Positions 33,718-45,600 of a stretch of 64,000 nucleotides of DNA are shown here, in pieces. A model generated the notes under the pieces. It ran no database searches and had not been told where the DNA came from. It saw only the letters and a list, made by a program, of their open reading frames with translations. How positions within the stretch are numbered: position 1 is the stretch's first letter; each line of letters opens with the position of its first letter. The DNA comes from Mesorhabditis belari (taxonomy: Eukaryota; Nematoda; Chromadorea; Rhabditida; Rhabditidae): NCBI GenBank assembly GCA_958450365.1, contig CAUEEP010000740.1:3385001-3449000 (forward strand). The letters run 5' to 3'. Both the position numbers and the translations under genes were made by a program.

Positions 33718-35966
33718 AATTGTAATGTTTAATGTAATCAATGTTCATCATAAAGCTCTCTTCACAATCTCTACAATTCTTTAACCTCTTCAATTTTCTT
33801 TTATTCTTTTTTCATTTTTCGTAGATTCATTCATGGATAAAATCCCGTCATCATGTTCTCTATATTTTGATATTTCTTTATGTTCATAGCTCAATACATG
33901 GCTCATTGACTTCAAAAAACAAAGTTCCGGTTCCCCTTTATTCATTTCAAAGGGAAATCTTTTCTTTACTCCTTTCCTTTACTGATAATGGCCTATAAAT
34001 CAACGAAAATATAGACATTTGTTTTGGGAAAAAGAGATCGAAATGAAAGAGAACCCACCTGAAGCTTTGCCCCATTCCCCTTTTGCTTTTCTGTCTTCAG
34101 ACTTTGTCCCTCTTTTTTTGTTCAGTCTCTCCATTTGTCAATGGATCAACTTTCATCTGATCAACGACCAAAAAATGACTCAAAAGTTGATTCAAATTTA
34201 GGTTATGATTTTGAAAGAGCAGAGAAATTTTCCCATTTCCAATTTCCCATTTCCCATTTTCCCAATCTTTTCAATTCATTTGTTCAAAATAGAATGCGGA
34301 ATCTGATAAAGCTGATATTTTTGATACTTTTCAAGCTTCATCTAGCTTCATCTACTTCATCGAAATTTATTTTGAAGTGTTTAGAAGCTTTAGAATGTGT
34401 TTAGAAGTGTTTAGAAGATTTAGAATGTGTTTAGAAGTGCTTAGAAGATTTAGAATGTGTTTAGAAGTGTTTTCAAACGAGCGTTGATATTTTCAATCAT
34501 CAAACATGCTAAGTTAAATGATTAAAAACATTAAATTAATTACTGTTACCAATCTAAGCAGCTTCAAAGCTAAAGGTCCTTGTCTACTCCAAAGACTCCA
34601 AAGACTCCAAAGGTCCTTGTCTACTCCAAAGACTCCTTGTCTACTCCAAAGACTCAATTGGCTTTGAAGCCAGCTTCAAAGCCAATTGGCCCTTGTCCAC
34701 TCCAAAGACTCCAAAGTTTCCCCAGTGTTTCAGTTTCAGTTTTTGATCAAGATCAAGATCAAAATTTGCTTCCCGACCACAATATTCCTGAGTTAGTTGG
34801 CCTGATTGAAAAAAAAACCCATCTCTAATCAAGATAACAACTCTATTTACATTGTTTATCACTTACCAATTCAACTCTCACCTTCCCCCCCTTTTTCCCC
34901 TTTTTCTTATTCACAAGTACCCCATTCTCCACCATCCACCCACCAAAAAGTCCAAAAGAACGTGTCGAAGATCGTTTTCCCCAACCTTCTCTTTCAATCA
35001 TCTTCTGAAAACTCTCTGAACTCTTTAACTAAAAAAAACCCCACTCTTTTTGTTCAATAGATTTTTGAAAATGAAAATTATGTCCTCTTAGTCTTATTAA
35101 ACTCAAAGTTCTGTACTTTTTCATAAAACTTTGTATCAAATTCTTTTTCAGATAAGTGCCAATTGATTTCATTAATGATTATTTTTCTTTTTTTATCTTC
35201 TCCTCAAATTCTCTTGAGTATTTGAGGGGTGGAAATTTGAGATGAGCTAATGGGAAATAAAGGAAAAAGAGGAGAGTTCCGGGTTCGCACAGACATCTCC
35301 TTCTCCTCGTTTTCCCATGCACTTGTGATTGTTGAATTTTCTCAACAAAAAAAGGTTTTCTTTGTCATTGAATCTAGGTGTAGAATGTCTAAATGTGGAG
35401 GGGTAATCAATGAGTCACACTCGTTTAGTTTTTGAGGATTGAAATCATCAAGTCAAGCCGTTGACTAATGAAGAATGATACTGCATAACGTCAATAGAAT
35501 GTTGCCATTTAGCAAAGTTTGAGACTTAAAAATGATTAGGAAACTTAGTAAAGCTTAAAATAACTTTATTTGAGGGAAAAGCAAGAGTTCTAGACTTGGG
35601 AAAACCGAAATCAAAGTCGCAAACATTGATGAGAAAAGAAAGGGAAAAGATGAAAGAAAAGAAAGAGAAAAAATCCAGAAATGGGCTGATTGTTGAATGA
35701 AAGTTGTGCTAAAAAGAGAAGAATAGGAATTTAAGGGTGAAAGGGATCTTTGTGAGTATTTATCGATATTGATTCAATCAAGAATTTTAAAAGTAACAAG
35801 TTTTCAACAATGAAATCAAATTGAGGTCAATTTCTAAATGCATCCGATAGTTTTTTCGAATCTGTTTCCGAGTTGAGATTGCTTTTTTTCTAGGATTGCT
35901 TTTTAAAACAATATTATTAATAACTTTGCGACAAGATGAACCCTTGAAATATAGTATTTTGTGTAG
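33718..35966. other. Intergenic region without a supported gene
   Basis: AT-rich sequence with short tandem repeats at 34375-34460 ('gtttagaagtgtttagaag') and 34580-34720 ('ctactccaaagactccaaag'). No conserved exon is recognised. Confidence 0.35.
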
Positions 35967-36229
35967 TAGTTCACTACCTCTGGAGAAAGGGAAATCGAGT
36001 GCTTTGTGGTGTAATGGTCGGTAAGCGAAAGGTAGCGGGTTCGAGTCCCGGCGGGCATAAGTTTTTGGTCTGCCTTAAGTCGAACTGACGACCACGGAAG
36101 AATGTTGGAACCAGGGCAGATCAAAAACTTGTGGGCCACCGGGACTCGGACCTGGGACCCTTACCGGACAGCTGTGCTAACCATTACACCAGAACGCACT
36201 CGATCTCCTTTCTTCAGAGGTAGTTAACT
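35967..36229. mobile_element. Foldback element made of two convergent tRNA-like arms
   Basis: Two inverted arms of about 105 bp surround a loop of about 40 bp. The left arm (plus, 35999-36056) has TGGTGTAATGG (A box) and GGTTCGAGTCC (perfect B box). The right arm (minus, 36132-36198) has TGGTGTAATGG and GGTCCGAGTCC. Both resemble Glu/Gln-type tRNAs but lack a complete cloverleaf. The outer ends are 'actacctctggagaaagg' and its inverse. Confidence 0.7.
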
Positions 36230-36672
36230 TAGTCAGACTATCTTTAAAGTCTATCTCTCTTTTGCAAATAAAAGTTATCGCAAGAAAACACAAAAAGCAC
36301 ACTTTCAATTGAAGTTGCAACCTTTTGATGATCAAAAACAGAGTTTAAAGGCTTTTCATGTGTGATGAAGAAGAAAAAAAAGGCTTGATGGAAATAATTG
36401 AAGTGAATAGAATGAAGTTGAAAAAGGAAATGGGGATTTGCTTTTCTTCTCTCATTTCTCTTTCGATTTCTCTTGATACGATGATTCGACTCCGTTTTCT
36501 AAAACATGAAAACCGTAATCTTAGCTTATTTTAATCTAAGGTTAACGTGAAGTCTGTTTTCGAAATTGGAAATGATTTGTTTTGATTTAACAAAGAATTT
36601 CTTTTCTATTTTCTTCGCTTTTTCTTTAACAAAAGAAAATATTTCGTATTTATATTTTATAAAAAATTTTTT

Positions 36673-36675
36673 AGA
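36673..36675 (+). promoter_or_regulatory. Probable trans-splice (SL) acceptor before the channel gene
   Basis: TTTTTTAG ends one base before the ATG at 36676. The 150 bp upstream hold no coding exon, so this looks like a spliced-leader acceptor or the end of a 5' UTR intron. Confidence 0.45.
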
Positions 36676-39600
36676 ATGCGATTATTTCTATTGTTTATAT
36701 CATTTTATTTCCTATCTCCAATCCTTTGCACATCGACATTATCCGGAGTGATCCCGGCAAGAACATCAACCAAATCCATCGGGAATCCAAAAAGACATCG
36801 ACACAAAAAGAGTAAGTGAAATATCTAAGATATCAGATTTGAGAAATAAGATATTTATCATGATTTAAATATACAGGGTGCGTCATAATTATTGCAACAA
36901 GATACTCAAGGCATTGCACACCAAGAAGTTTCACTGGAAGAAGATTTTTAAACAGAAATAGCTTTATTTAACAGTAAAAAATAAGGAAACAAGAGATCAT
37001 TCGATATGATCGCCTTTTGCCTTGATAACAGCCCTTAATCGGTTCGGATATGCCTCCACTGCGGCCCGAATGTCATCTTGAGGAGTCGCCTTCCATCCTT
37101 TGGTCAAAGACTTCTTCAAAGAATCCAAATTTGTGTGTTTTCGAGGAGCAGACATTAGCCTCTAAGATTGCCCAAATGGAAAAGTCCATCACATTGAGAT
37201 CCGGTGAGTTTGGAGGCCATTCATCCTTGGTGATCACTGAGGGAAAGTTGGCCACACACCAGTCCTGAACCGTCTTCTTCGTGTGAGCGGGAGCTCCATC
37301 TTGCATGAAGGTCCAATTTTGATTGTTATTGGCTTTACACGCCCATGACATCACATTCTTGACATCACAAACGGTCTTTGAACTCTTGTTACAATAATTA
37401 TGACGCACCCTGTATAAAATATAAAATATACTTGATTATCGATTTATCATTGATTCGATTTCTGTTTAGCTCCTTTGCTAAATGATGAGCTCACTAACTG
37501 TTTGCCGATTCTGCATGTTCTCTCAAAGATTTCCTATTGTATGTTGTGTTCATGTTGTGCATCGTATTCCTATTCTTAGATTTCTTAAATTTACAATAGT
37601 CGGCTTTGATTAGTAAATTTCTTTAATAATCAAAAGTCAGCAAAAAAAAAGGAACAGCTTTTGGAGATTGAATTTCGATGAGAACATTGTTTGCCTTTCA
37701 GTCCCTTTGTGGGACACTGGACTTTGGGAAAAGAAACTAAAATATTGTCTGCTAGATTAAAAGTAAGAAATGGTTTTTTAAATATTACGGAAAACTAGAA
37801 CCACAATTACTCCCTTTAAACAGTAATCAGGAAGGACTAAAATAAAAAAGCGAAGGTAAGGTTAGTTTCAAACTTGGATTTCTTGCTTTCGCTTAGCAGG
37901 ATGACGAGCTTAACGCTTAGAATACTAGTAAAAATCCAGCCAAATTTGGGGCAAAGAGTGCTCTCAGGAGTTATGGGCCAGGAATGCCCATAAGAGCAAG
38001 GCCAACTCGTCGCTTGACGCTGTTTCTCCAACCCCAAAGGGTTGGAGATTAACCGGTACAACACCTTGTACCGGTTAATTGAAAGAAATTGAAGGTATGG
38101 TTAATTGTACCATGAATATCTCGTTTTCGCTTAACGGTTGGAGTATTAGTAAAAATTAGATTAGAGGCCAGCCAAAGCTAAAGAGTTTTTGTCTTTCTAA
38201 TTGGTAAACTCAATAAAATGAATAGCTCCAATCGATTCCCTTGACCTCGAAAACCCTCATACAAATTTACAGCTAAATATCTTTTGGTTAAATTTGGGGC
38301 AAAGAGTGTTCTCGGCAGTTTAGGACAGTCATGCAACAGAAAAGCCAATTAGACGCTGCGTGCCCACCCCAAAGGGAAACACCTTGTACCGGAGGCGTTT
38401 GCCAGATGAAGAACGATTGTGCCCGCACACAAAGAACAAACCGCCTTAACAAAAAGGCCTCAGAGATTGCTTTGTAGACAAAGATATTTAGCTGTAAATT
38501 TGTATCTAGGGTTTTCGAGGTCAGGGAATCGATTGGAGTTATTTATTTTATTGAGTTTACCAATTGGAAAGACTAAAACTCTTTGGCTTTGACTGGACTC
38601 TAATCTGACTTGCAAAAACCAAGCTGATCATGTTGAAGATGGTCTCTAGTTAAATGCCTGATAAGTCAGGTCAAGTTAAATGCAAAATATCTATCTCTAG
38701 ACATGAAACTATCCACAAACCTTTCCGCTTGCCGTCTATCTTTTAGCGAATAGCTTTTCTCTTCATTTCTCTTTCAAAAATAACCAAATTTTTCGTTTCT
38801 TTCATTCAGACGGCTATCAATCTGATGATGAGTATGATGACGGGGATTACAAGCATTCAACATTTCAAACGGATCATCATCCAATGGACGGAGCAGGTAG
38901 AGGTAGCGGTTTGCACTCCTTCTATCTTTTTGTTTTTGTTTTTTTTTTGTGTGTGTAGAAATGAGTGCACAATTCAACTCTCTTTTAAGTCGATTTGTCA
39001 AATATAAGCTAAAATATTTGTAATTTGTATTTAATTTTGATATTAAATAGAGTTGATTTTACCCATTTCTTCTCCACCAAACACCTTTAAATTCGTCGAT
39101 TTCGAATTTCGAATTTTGCCTGGAGAATGCTGTTTTTTTTGGCTCACAAAACTCACAAAATGCAAAAAATGCAAAAAATGCAAAAAAAAATAAAAATAAA
39201 ATGAAATGCGTGCTGTTTGATGAAAGAAAATCATTTGAATTTTTACTTAATTTTACGAATTTTCAGCCACAGTCACCGCTTTATTGGATCATTTGACGAG
39301 AAATTATGATAAAAGAGTTCGGCCGCTTGAGGGAACGAATTCGCCGGTGATGGTGCATATGACGATTGTCCTCGGGATTCTCACCGAATTGGTACCTTTG
39401 TCTTTATCGGCCCTTTCGTCAAATTCGTATACGGCAGAAATTCACGTTTTAAGTCCTTTAAAATCGTCTTTTCTTAACGTTTTTTCCCCAATTAAATAGA
39501 GCTTGTAAAATGCTATGAAACGGTGGAAAAAAAACGTTTGAAAAGGTTGATAAAGAGTTTAAAAGACGCGAATCTCCGTTGTACACCTATAAACGAAAAG

Positions 39601-42600
39601 GCCGACATATACAAATGTCTAGTAGCTTTGTTTATAAACATATTAAAATCCATTAAAGTTACTTTTCAATTAAAAAAACGGTCAATTTCTTAAAAACTAA
39701 TTTAATTTAGGTGATTTTCCTTAAAATCTATCAAATTTTGGTTTCATTGATATAAATACTTTATTTAGAAAGAAATAAAGCGCGAAAACGACATGAAAAA
39801 TGTGCCAGATAAAAGGGTCACAAAGTCACTTAAAATGCAACGAAGTAGCCCTTTTAAAATCAGACATGGTGGAGATCAAATCGGGAAGGGCATTCCAAAA
39901 TCAGACATGGTGGAGATCAAATCGGGAAGGGCATTCCAAAATCAGACTTGGTGAAGATCAGATCGGGAAGGGCATTCCAAAATCAGACTTGGTGAAGATC
40001 AGATCGGGAAGGGCATTCCAAAATCAGACTTGGTGGAGATCAAATCGGGAAGGGCATTCCAAAATCAGACATGGTGGAGATCAAAACTTGTCTGGAAGGA
40101 CATTCCAAACTTTAATCACAATCACATAATATTTAAAAAAATAACTACAAGTGTTAAAATATTGAATGATATTCATTAGCTGTGATTTCTAATTGATTGA
40201 CAATCTAATTCATTAGCACTAATTGACTGAAAAGAAAGTTTAGTTCTTATTTAACTTGATTTGGCTGAGATTTGCCTGAAAGATGTAAGCGATTAGACTT
40301 TAAAGTAAATTTAGTGTTATCAAATTAAACCTTAAATTGGAATTTGAGTGGATAAACTCGAATGGATAACGAATCCAGACCCCAACAACTGTTTATCCTT
40401 TATGAGAGTCCACAAATCACTATCATAATAAAGGAAAGAAATGATTTCTAATTGATTGACAATCTAATTCATTAGCACTAATTGATTGACAAGAAAGTTT
40501 AGTTCTTGATAGATTTGGCTGAAAGATGTAAGCGATTCCAAACTTTCCAAAAAAAGCTCTAGAGGATTTCTGTGAGTGTTCAAGAAAAGAATATCAAAAT
40601 ATGCAAAAGAAAAGTAGAGTAATTAAATAAAACTAGAGATAAGTTTACGGTACTTAAAATAGTTTAAGAAAAAGTTGAACTCTTTACTGTTTTTTTTCTT
40701 TACTCCTTTTTTTTATCCCCAAAATTCTTCATTTCCGAATCTTTTCTAGAGTTTTCGACAATATCCACGTGAATTCTTTTTGTTCTCTTTTTTTTGTTTT
40801 AGGAAATTCCCAGGCTTATCCACTATTCCACCCAAATAGTTTAAATGTTTTTTTTTTTCTCAAAATTCTCTTTTCCCCAATGTTTCTCCAAAAAGAAAAG
40901 AAAAAGAAAGCTGAATAATCGATTTTTATCTTTAAATTTTTGACAAAAATCGATGTGCGGTAGCTGAAAATTGAGATTTGAAAAATAAAAAATAAAAAAT
41001 AACAAATAACGGGGGTGGGACAAATGCGATCTTTTTTTTGCGCACCTGGACATTTGCGCACCTTTTTTTTTGCTGGAAAAGGCCTTAGGAAAGGTCGTAG
41101 AGCTTCAAAAATATTTCCATATAAGGGAATCGTATGCGTAGATTCCGAATTTCGACAAATCAAAGCAAATCAGACCTCGCTGACATGTTAAATTTGAGCT
41201 AAAAGGCAAAAACTACGCAACTTGACGCTTTTCCGCAGTTTTTGCCTTTTAGCCCAAATTTGACGTGTCAGCGAGGTCTGATTTGTCAAAATTCTGAATC
41301 TACGCATACGATTCCCTTATATGGAAATATTTTCGAAGCTCTACGGCCTGGCCTAAGGCCTTTTCCAGCAAAAAAAAAGGTGCGCAAATGTCCAGGTGCA
41401 AAAAAAAGGTAGCATTCGTTCCATCCCCGATTTGAAAAATAAAAATAAAAAATTTCAATTTCAATTTCAATTTCAGAGAGAAAACCAGCAGATTGCATCT
41501 CTTGTGATGTCACATGTACAGGTCGATTTTGAGAACAAATAAAACAAAATTAAATACTTTAAAAGACCCCTTAGAAACCAAAAAAAGAGAAGAAAAGATC
41601 TTTAAAGATATCTTTCTAGAAGTGGCGAGAACCAAAGTTATCCTGGCATCCAGAAGACTTCAACAATCTCACTCAAGTCGTCATCCCGCAGAATCTCGTC
41701 TGGGTACCGAAAATCTTCATCTATAACAGGTTTAAAATCGATATTAGCTAGTAAAACATTTAAAATTTCTATTTTATCTTCTCTAAATTGTGCCCCAATT
41801 CGGTTACGGTAGTTTTTGACTGAATATTTTTGATCGTAGCTTCACGGTAATCAAGATTTTCAATTCTCTGTATTTAGATCAAGAAATTATATTAGGTTGG
41901 TGAATTGAAAACTGCGGGACTTTGAACTAAAATTTATTCAACATAAAACCATCAATTCATTCCAAATAGTTTCCATTATTATTGACGACTTCTGCCCATT
42001 TTACAGGCAATTTGCGGATTCCTCTTTCGTGGTAGGATTTTGGTTTTGAATCGAAAAACTTTCAAAGCCAATTTTTGACTGCTTCTTCCGAATCGAAGTG
42101 TTCTCCCGCAAGCTCATTACTCATGATCCGAAATAAATAGTAAACAAAAGGGGCAAGGTCCGGGCTGTATGGGGAATGCGCCAAAAGTTCTCAAACAAGG
42201 CTATTTATTTTAGAGCGAGTCAGTGTGAGACTCAAAAATGGGGGACTGGAGATGTCCCAGTTTGAGCACTTTCTTCAAAAGAAACCCATTTTGGTGTTAA
42301 TAGAAAAGTTGTAGAGAATCAAAAATCAGGCTTATAGCCAAATTTCCAAAAAGATACACTTAGTATTTTCGCTTAAAATGCAAGTTTTGTGAAAATTCGT
42401 AAATTTGGCATTTCTTCTGAAATCTGAAAACCAGTTTTTGAATCGTTCTGAAACTTTGGATATAAGCTTGATTTTTGATTCTCTACAACTTTTCCATTGA
42501 CACCAAAATGGGTTTCTTTTGAAGAAAGTGCTCAAACTCTCACATATGATAATAGCCGGCAGTTTTCAATTCACCAACCCAATAAATATATACCAGGATA

Positions 42601-45600
42601 TCAAGATCACAAATTCAAGATTTGTATCAAATCAAATTGCAGTATGGAGACGAAAGAGATGTTGTCTGAGAATCGCTTTGATGTGCGATTGCAAAGCGAT
42701 GGTGAAGTGAAAATCAATATGCCCGTTTTCACCTCGGTGCTTTGTCGATTGAACATCGAATTGTAAAGGATCGAATAGTTAAATTTTACGATTTCATGTT
42801 CAGATTTCCTTTCGATACACAATTTTGTGCCGTTGCCTTGGCGTCTCCACTCTTGAATGTCCAAGAAATGGATGTAAACGCCACACAACCACCAAATGAT
42901 GCCTACTTTGCGGTAAAAAGAAAGAAAGAAAGAGAGAAAGAAAGAAAGAGAGAAAGAAAGAAAGAAAGAAAGAAAAAAAGAAAGAAAGAAAGAATAGAAG
43001 TATCTTTACCAAGAAAGAACACGGTTTTGCTCGGAAATCCATTTGAATTCAATTTTTGAATAAAAGATTTCAGGGTAACGCTGAATGGGAAGTGATAAAT
43101 GTGACTGTTCGACAGATGAGATTTATGGAGTATGGAGAGTATCGTGTTGAGGTTGATTGAAGCAAAATTGATGCCTTCTTTTCAAGAGATCAATTACTTA
43201 ACGAACTCTTTAAAGTCGTAGTTTATTGTCTTAATAGATTTCTAGATTTCTAGATTTCTGATTACCGAATTCAGGTTCATTACATTCTTCACCTCAATCG
43301 TCGACCGATCTACTATGTGACAGTGATCGTTGTGCCCACATTTCTCATCTCAGCGCTCTCAATTTTGGGAATTTTCTCTCCCGGATCAAATGATGGACCA
43401 AGGAATGAAAAGGTGAGAAAAATTCATTATTCGATTGAGTCCTGTTCTCAAACGTAATCAACATTGTAAATTCTAGGTTTCCCTTGGGCTTGGCTCACTC
43501 TTGGCGATGACTGTACTTCTAGATATCGGTATTTTACGTACTTTTTCATTTCTCTAGCTTTATCCCAAATTTAGTTGCCGGTGCAATGCCCAAATCGAAC
43601 TCAATCCCCCTTCTCGGTTTCTATATTATTGTTGTGATTATGTTGTGCGCAGTCGGTGTCGCGATATCAATGGCTCTTCTTGGGCTTTCAAGGTAACATT
43701 AAATAAGTGCATTTGTTGGTCTCCGACTCCGGGCAAAACTTACAGCTGAATATCTTGTATCAATACAAAATAATCCCTATGCAAAAATGTTCTTTGTGTG
43801 CTCGCGTAATCGTTCGCCATTTGGCCAAGGTCCCCGGTACAAGGTACTTCCCTATTGGATTGAGGCAGCGAATCCGTGTATTATCTGCTTCGTTATACCA
43901 ATTTCTTTTTTTCATTAGACTAAATTCAATACCAAATTCTTGGCTCTAGTTTTGCAACTCTTGGGTGTAGTTTTGCAACTCTTGGGTGTAGTTTTGCAAC
44001 TCTTGGGTGTAGTTTTGCAACTCTTGGGTGTAGTTTTGCAACTCTTGGGTGTAGTTTTGCAACTCTTGGGTGTAGTTTTGCAACTCTTGGGTGTAGTTTT
44101 GCAACTCTTGGGTGTAGTTTTGCAACTCTTGGGTGTAGTTTTGCAACTCTTGGGTGTAGTTTTGCAACTCTTGGGTGTAGTTTTGCAACTCTTGGGTGTA
44201 GTTTTGCAACTCTTGGCTCTAGTTTTGCAACTCTTGGGTGTAGTTTTGCAACTCTTGGCTCTAGTTTTGCAACTCTTGGCTCTAGTTTTGCAATTCGCAT
44301 CCCGCCAAACCATTACGCCAATAAAACAGCAGCCAAATTCACAGAACAATGCGATCCGATCCGAGAATTTTATCTTACCCATAAATGTATTACAGGTCGT
44401 ACATCCAGACCGAGCAAATGCCCTCGAATGCCGCCTATCGTTTACTGATCATGTCACCGATGAAAAAAGTCGACAGTATAACTGTGAACAACTATGCGCC
44501 CATTGAAATGATCAAGAATGCGTGAGTGCATTTTGAAAATTATTTACAAAACAATTTTTTCACTCCAAGTTTTCCATTTTAGCGCAGAAAGCGTTGTAAA
44601 AACGTCAACAGCGCAATTGTTGCGGTAAATTGTGAACAAATTTCTTCTCCAAGCTCAGCCAAATAGCCTTTTCGTTGCTTGCTTTGAATAAAGGGGAAAA
44701 TCGGGTTGAATGGGAAAATTTTAGACCGAAATTCCCGGATCTGGCCGCAATTTACATTCAATTGACGGAAGTGGCACGAGCACAGAAAACTTATCGAGAG
44801 CGGATAGAAAGAGCCGCCTGGAATGGAAGGGTAAGTCTTGAGCAAGCATTAAAGCAAATAGATTAGAGAAAAGCTAGCTACAGTTACAGTAACCTAAGAA
44901 TAAGGCTTGCCCTTTAATATAAGGCCTTTCTGGCTTTACATTAAAGTCATTTGGGTTACGTTTTAGAAAACGAATTATTTAAACAAACAAAACAAACGCA
45001 GGAAACGAAAAAAAATTGGGAAAAGAACATGAAAAACAGACAAAAGACAAGATATTCCTGTAAAATTAGACAAAAGTTTTTGCCTGAGATCATTAACTGG
45101 CTGTACGCGGTGGCGCACAATCTACCCGCAAATTTTTACACTCAATTCAGCTTCTCCAGCTCTCTAGAATTTTGAAATTCGACTTTAGAAAATATTTAAA
45201 TAATCTAACATGACACTCCTTGCTTAGGTACTGTTGTAACAATCTATTTTTGCAAATATAGCCAATTTCTACCAATACCGTGATCCAAATTTGATCTTTT
45301 TGAGTTAAAACTTTACTATGGCTTGACGAAAATGTTGGTCCGTGTCGTCCTTAGTGTGTTCTCAGCATAACCCCTTAATTTTTGACTATTTTGATTATCA
45401 TTGGATGCAGAATAAAATTGTGCATCAAATGATACCAAAATCAACTTGAAATGTGATTTTCATGTAAAGTTATTGGCTAAAAGCCTAAAGTCGGCCTATT
45501 ATGGACGGGAATTAACCTTTTGCCTCATAAATTTACATGGAAATTACATTTTAATTTGATTTTGGTATCATTTGATGCGCAATTTTATTCTGCATCGAAT

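Noticed and set aside
42742..43059. Open frame running from the cys-loop exon into Lys/Arg/Glu repeats
   Set aside because: The downstream part is a GAAA microsatellite after a clear GTAAAA donor at 42913. The frame there is not exonic.
43926..44506. Long open frames (up to 188 codons) on both strands
   Set aside because: They result from a 21-bp satellite whose period is divisible by three. The downstream part overlaps the true channel exon in another frame.
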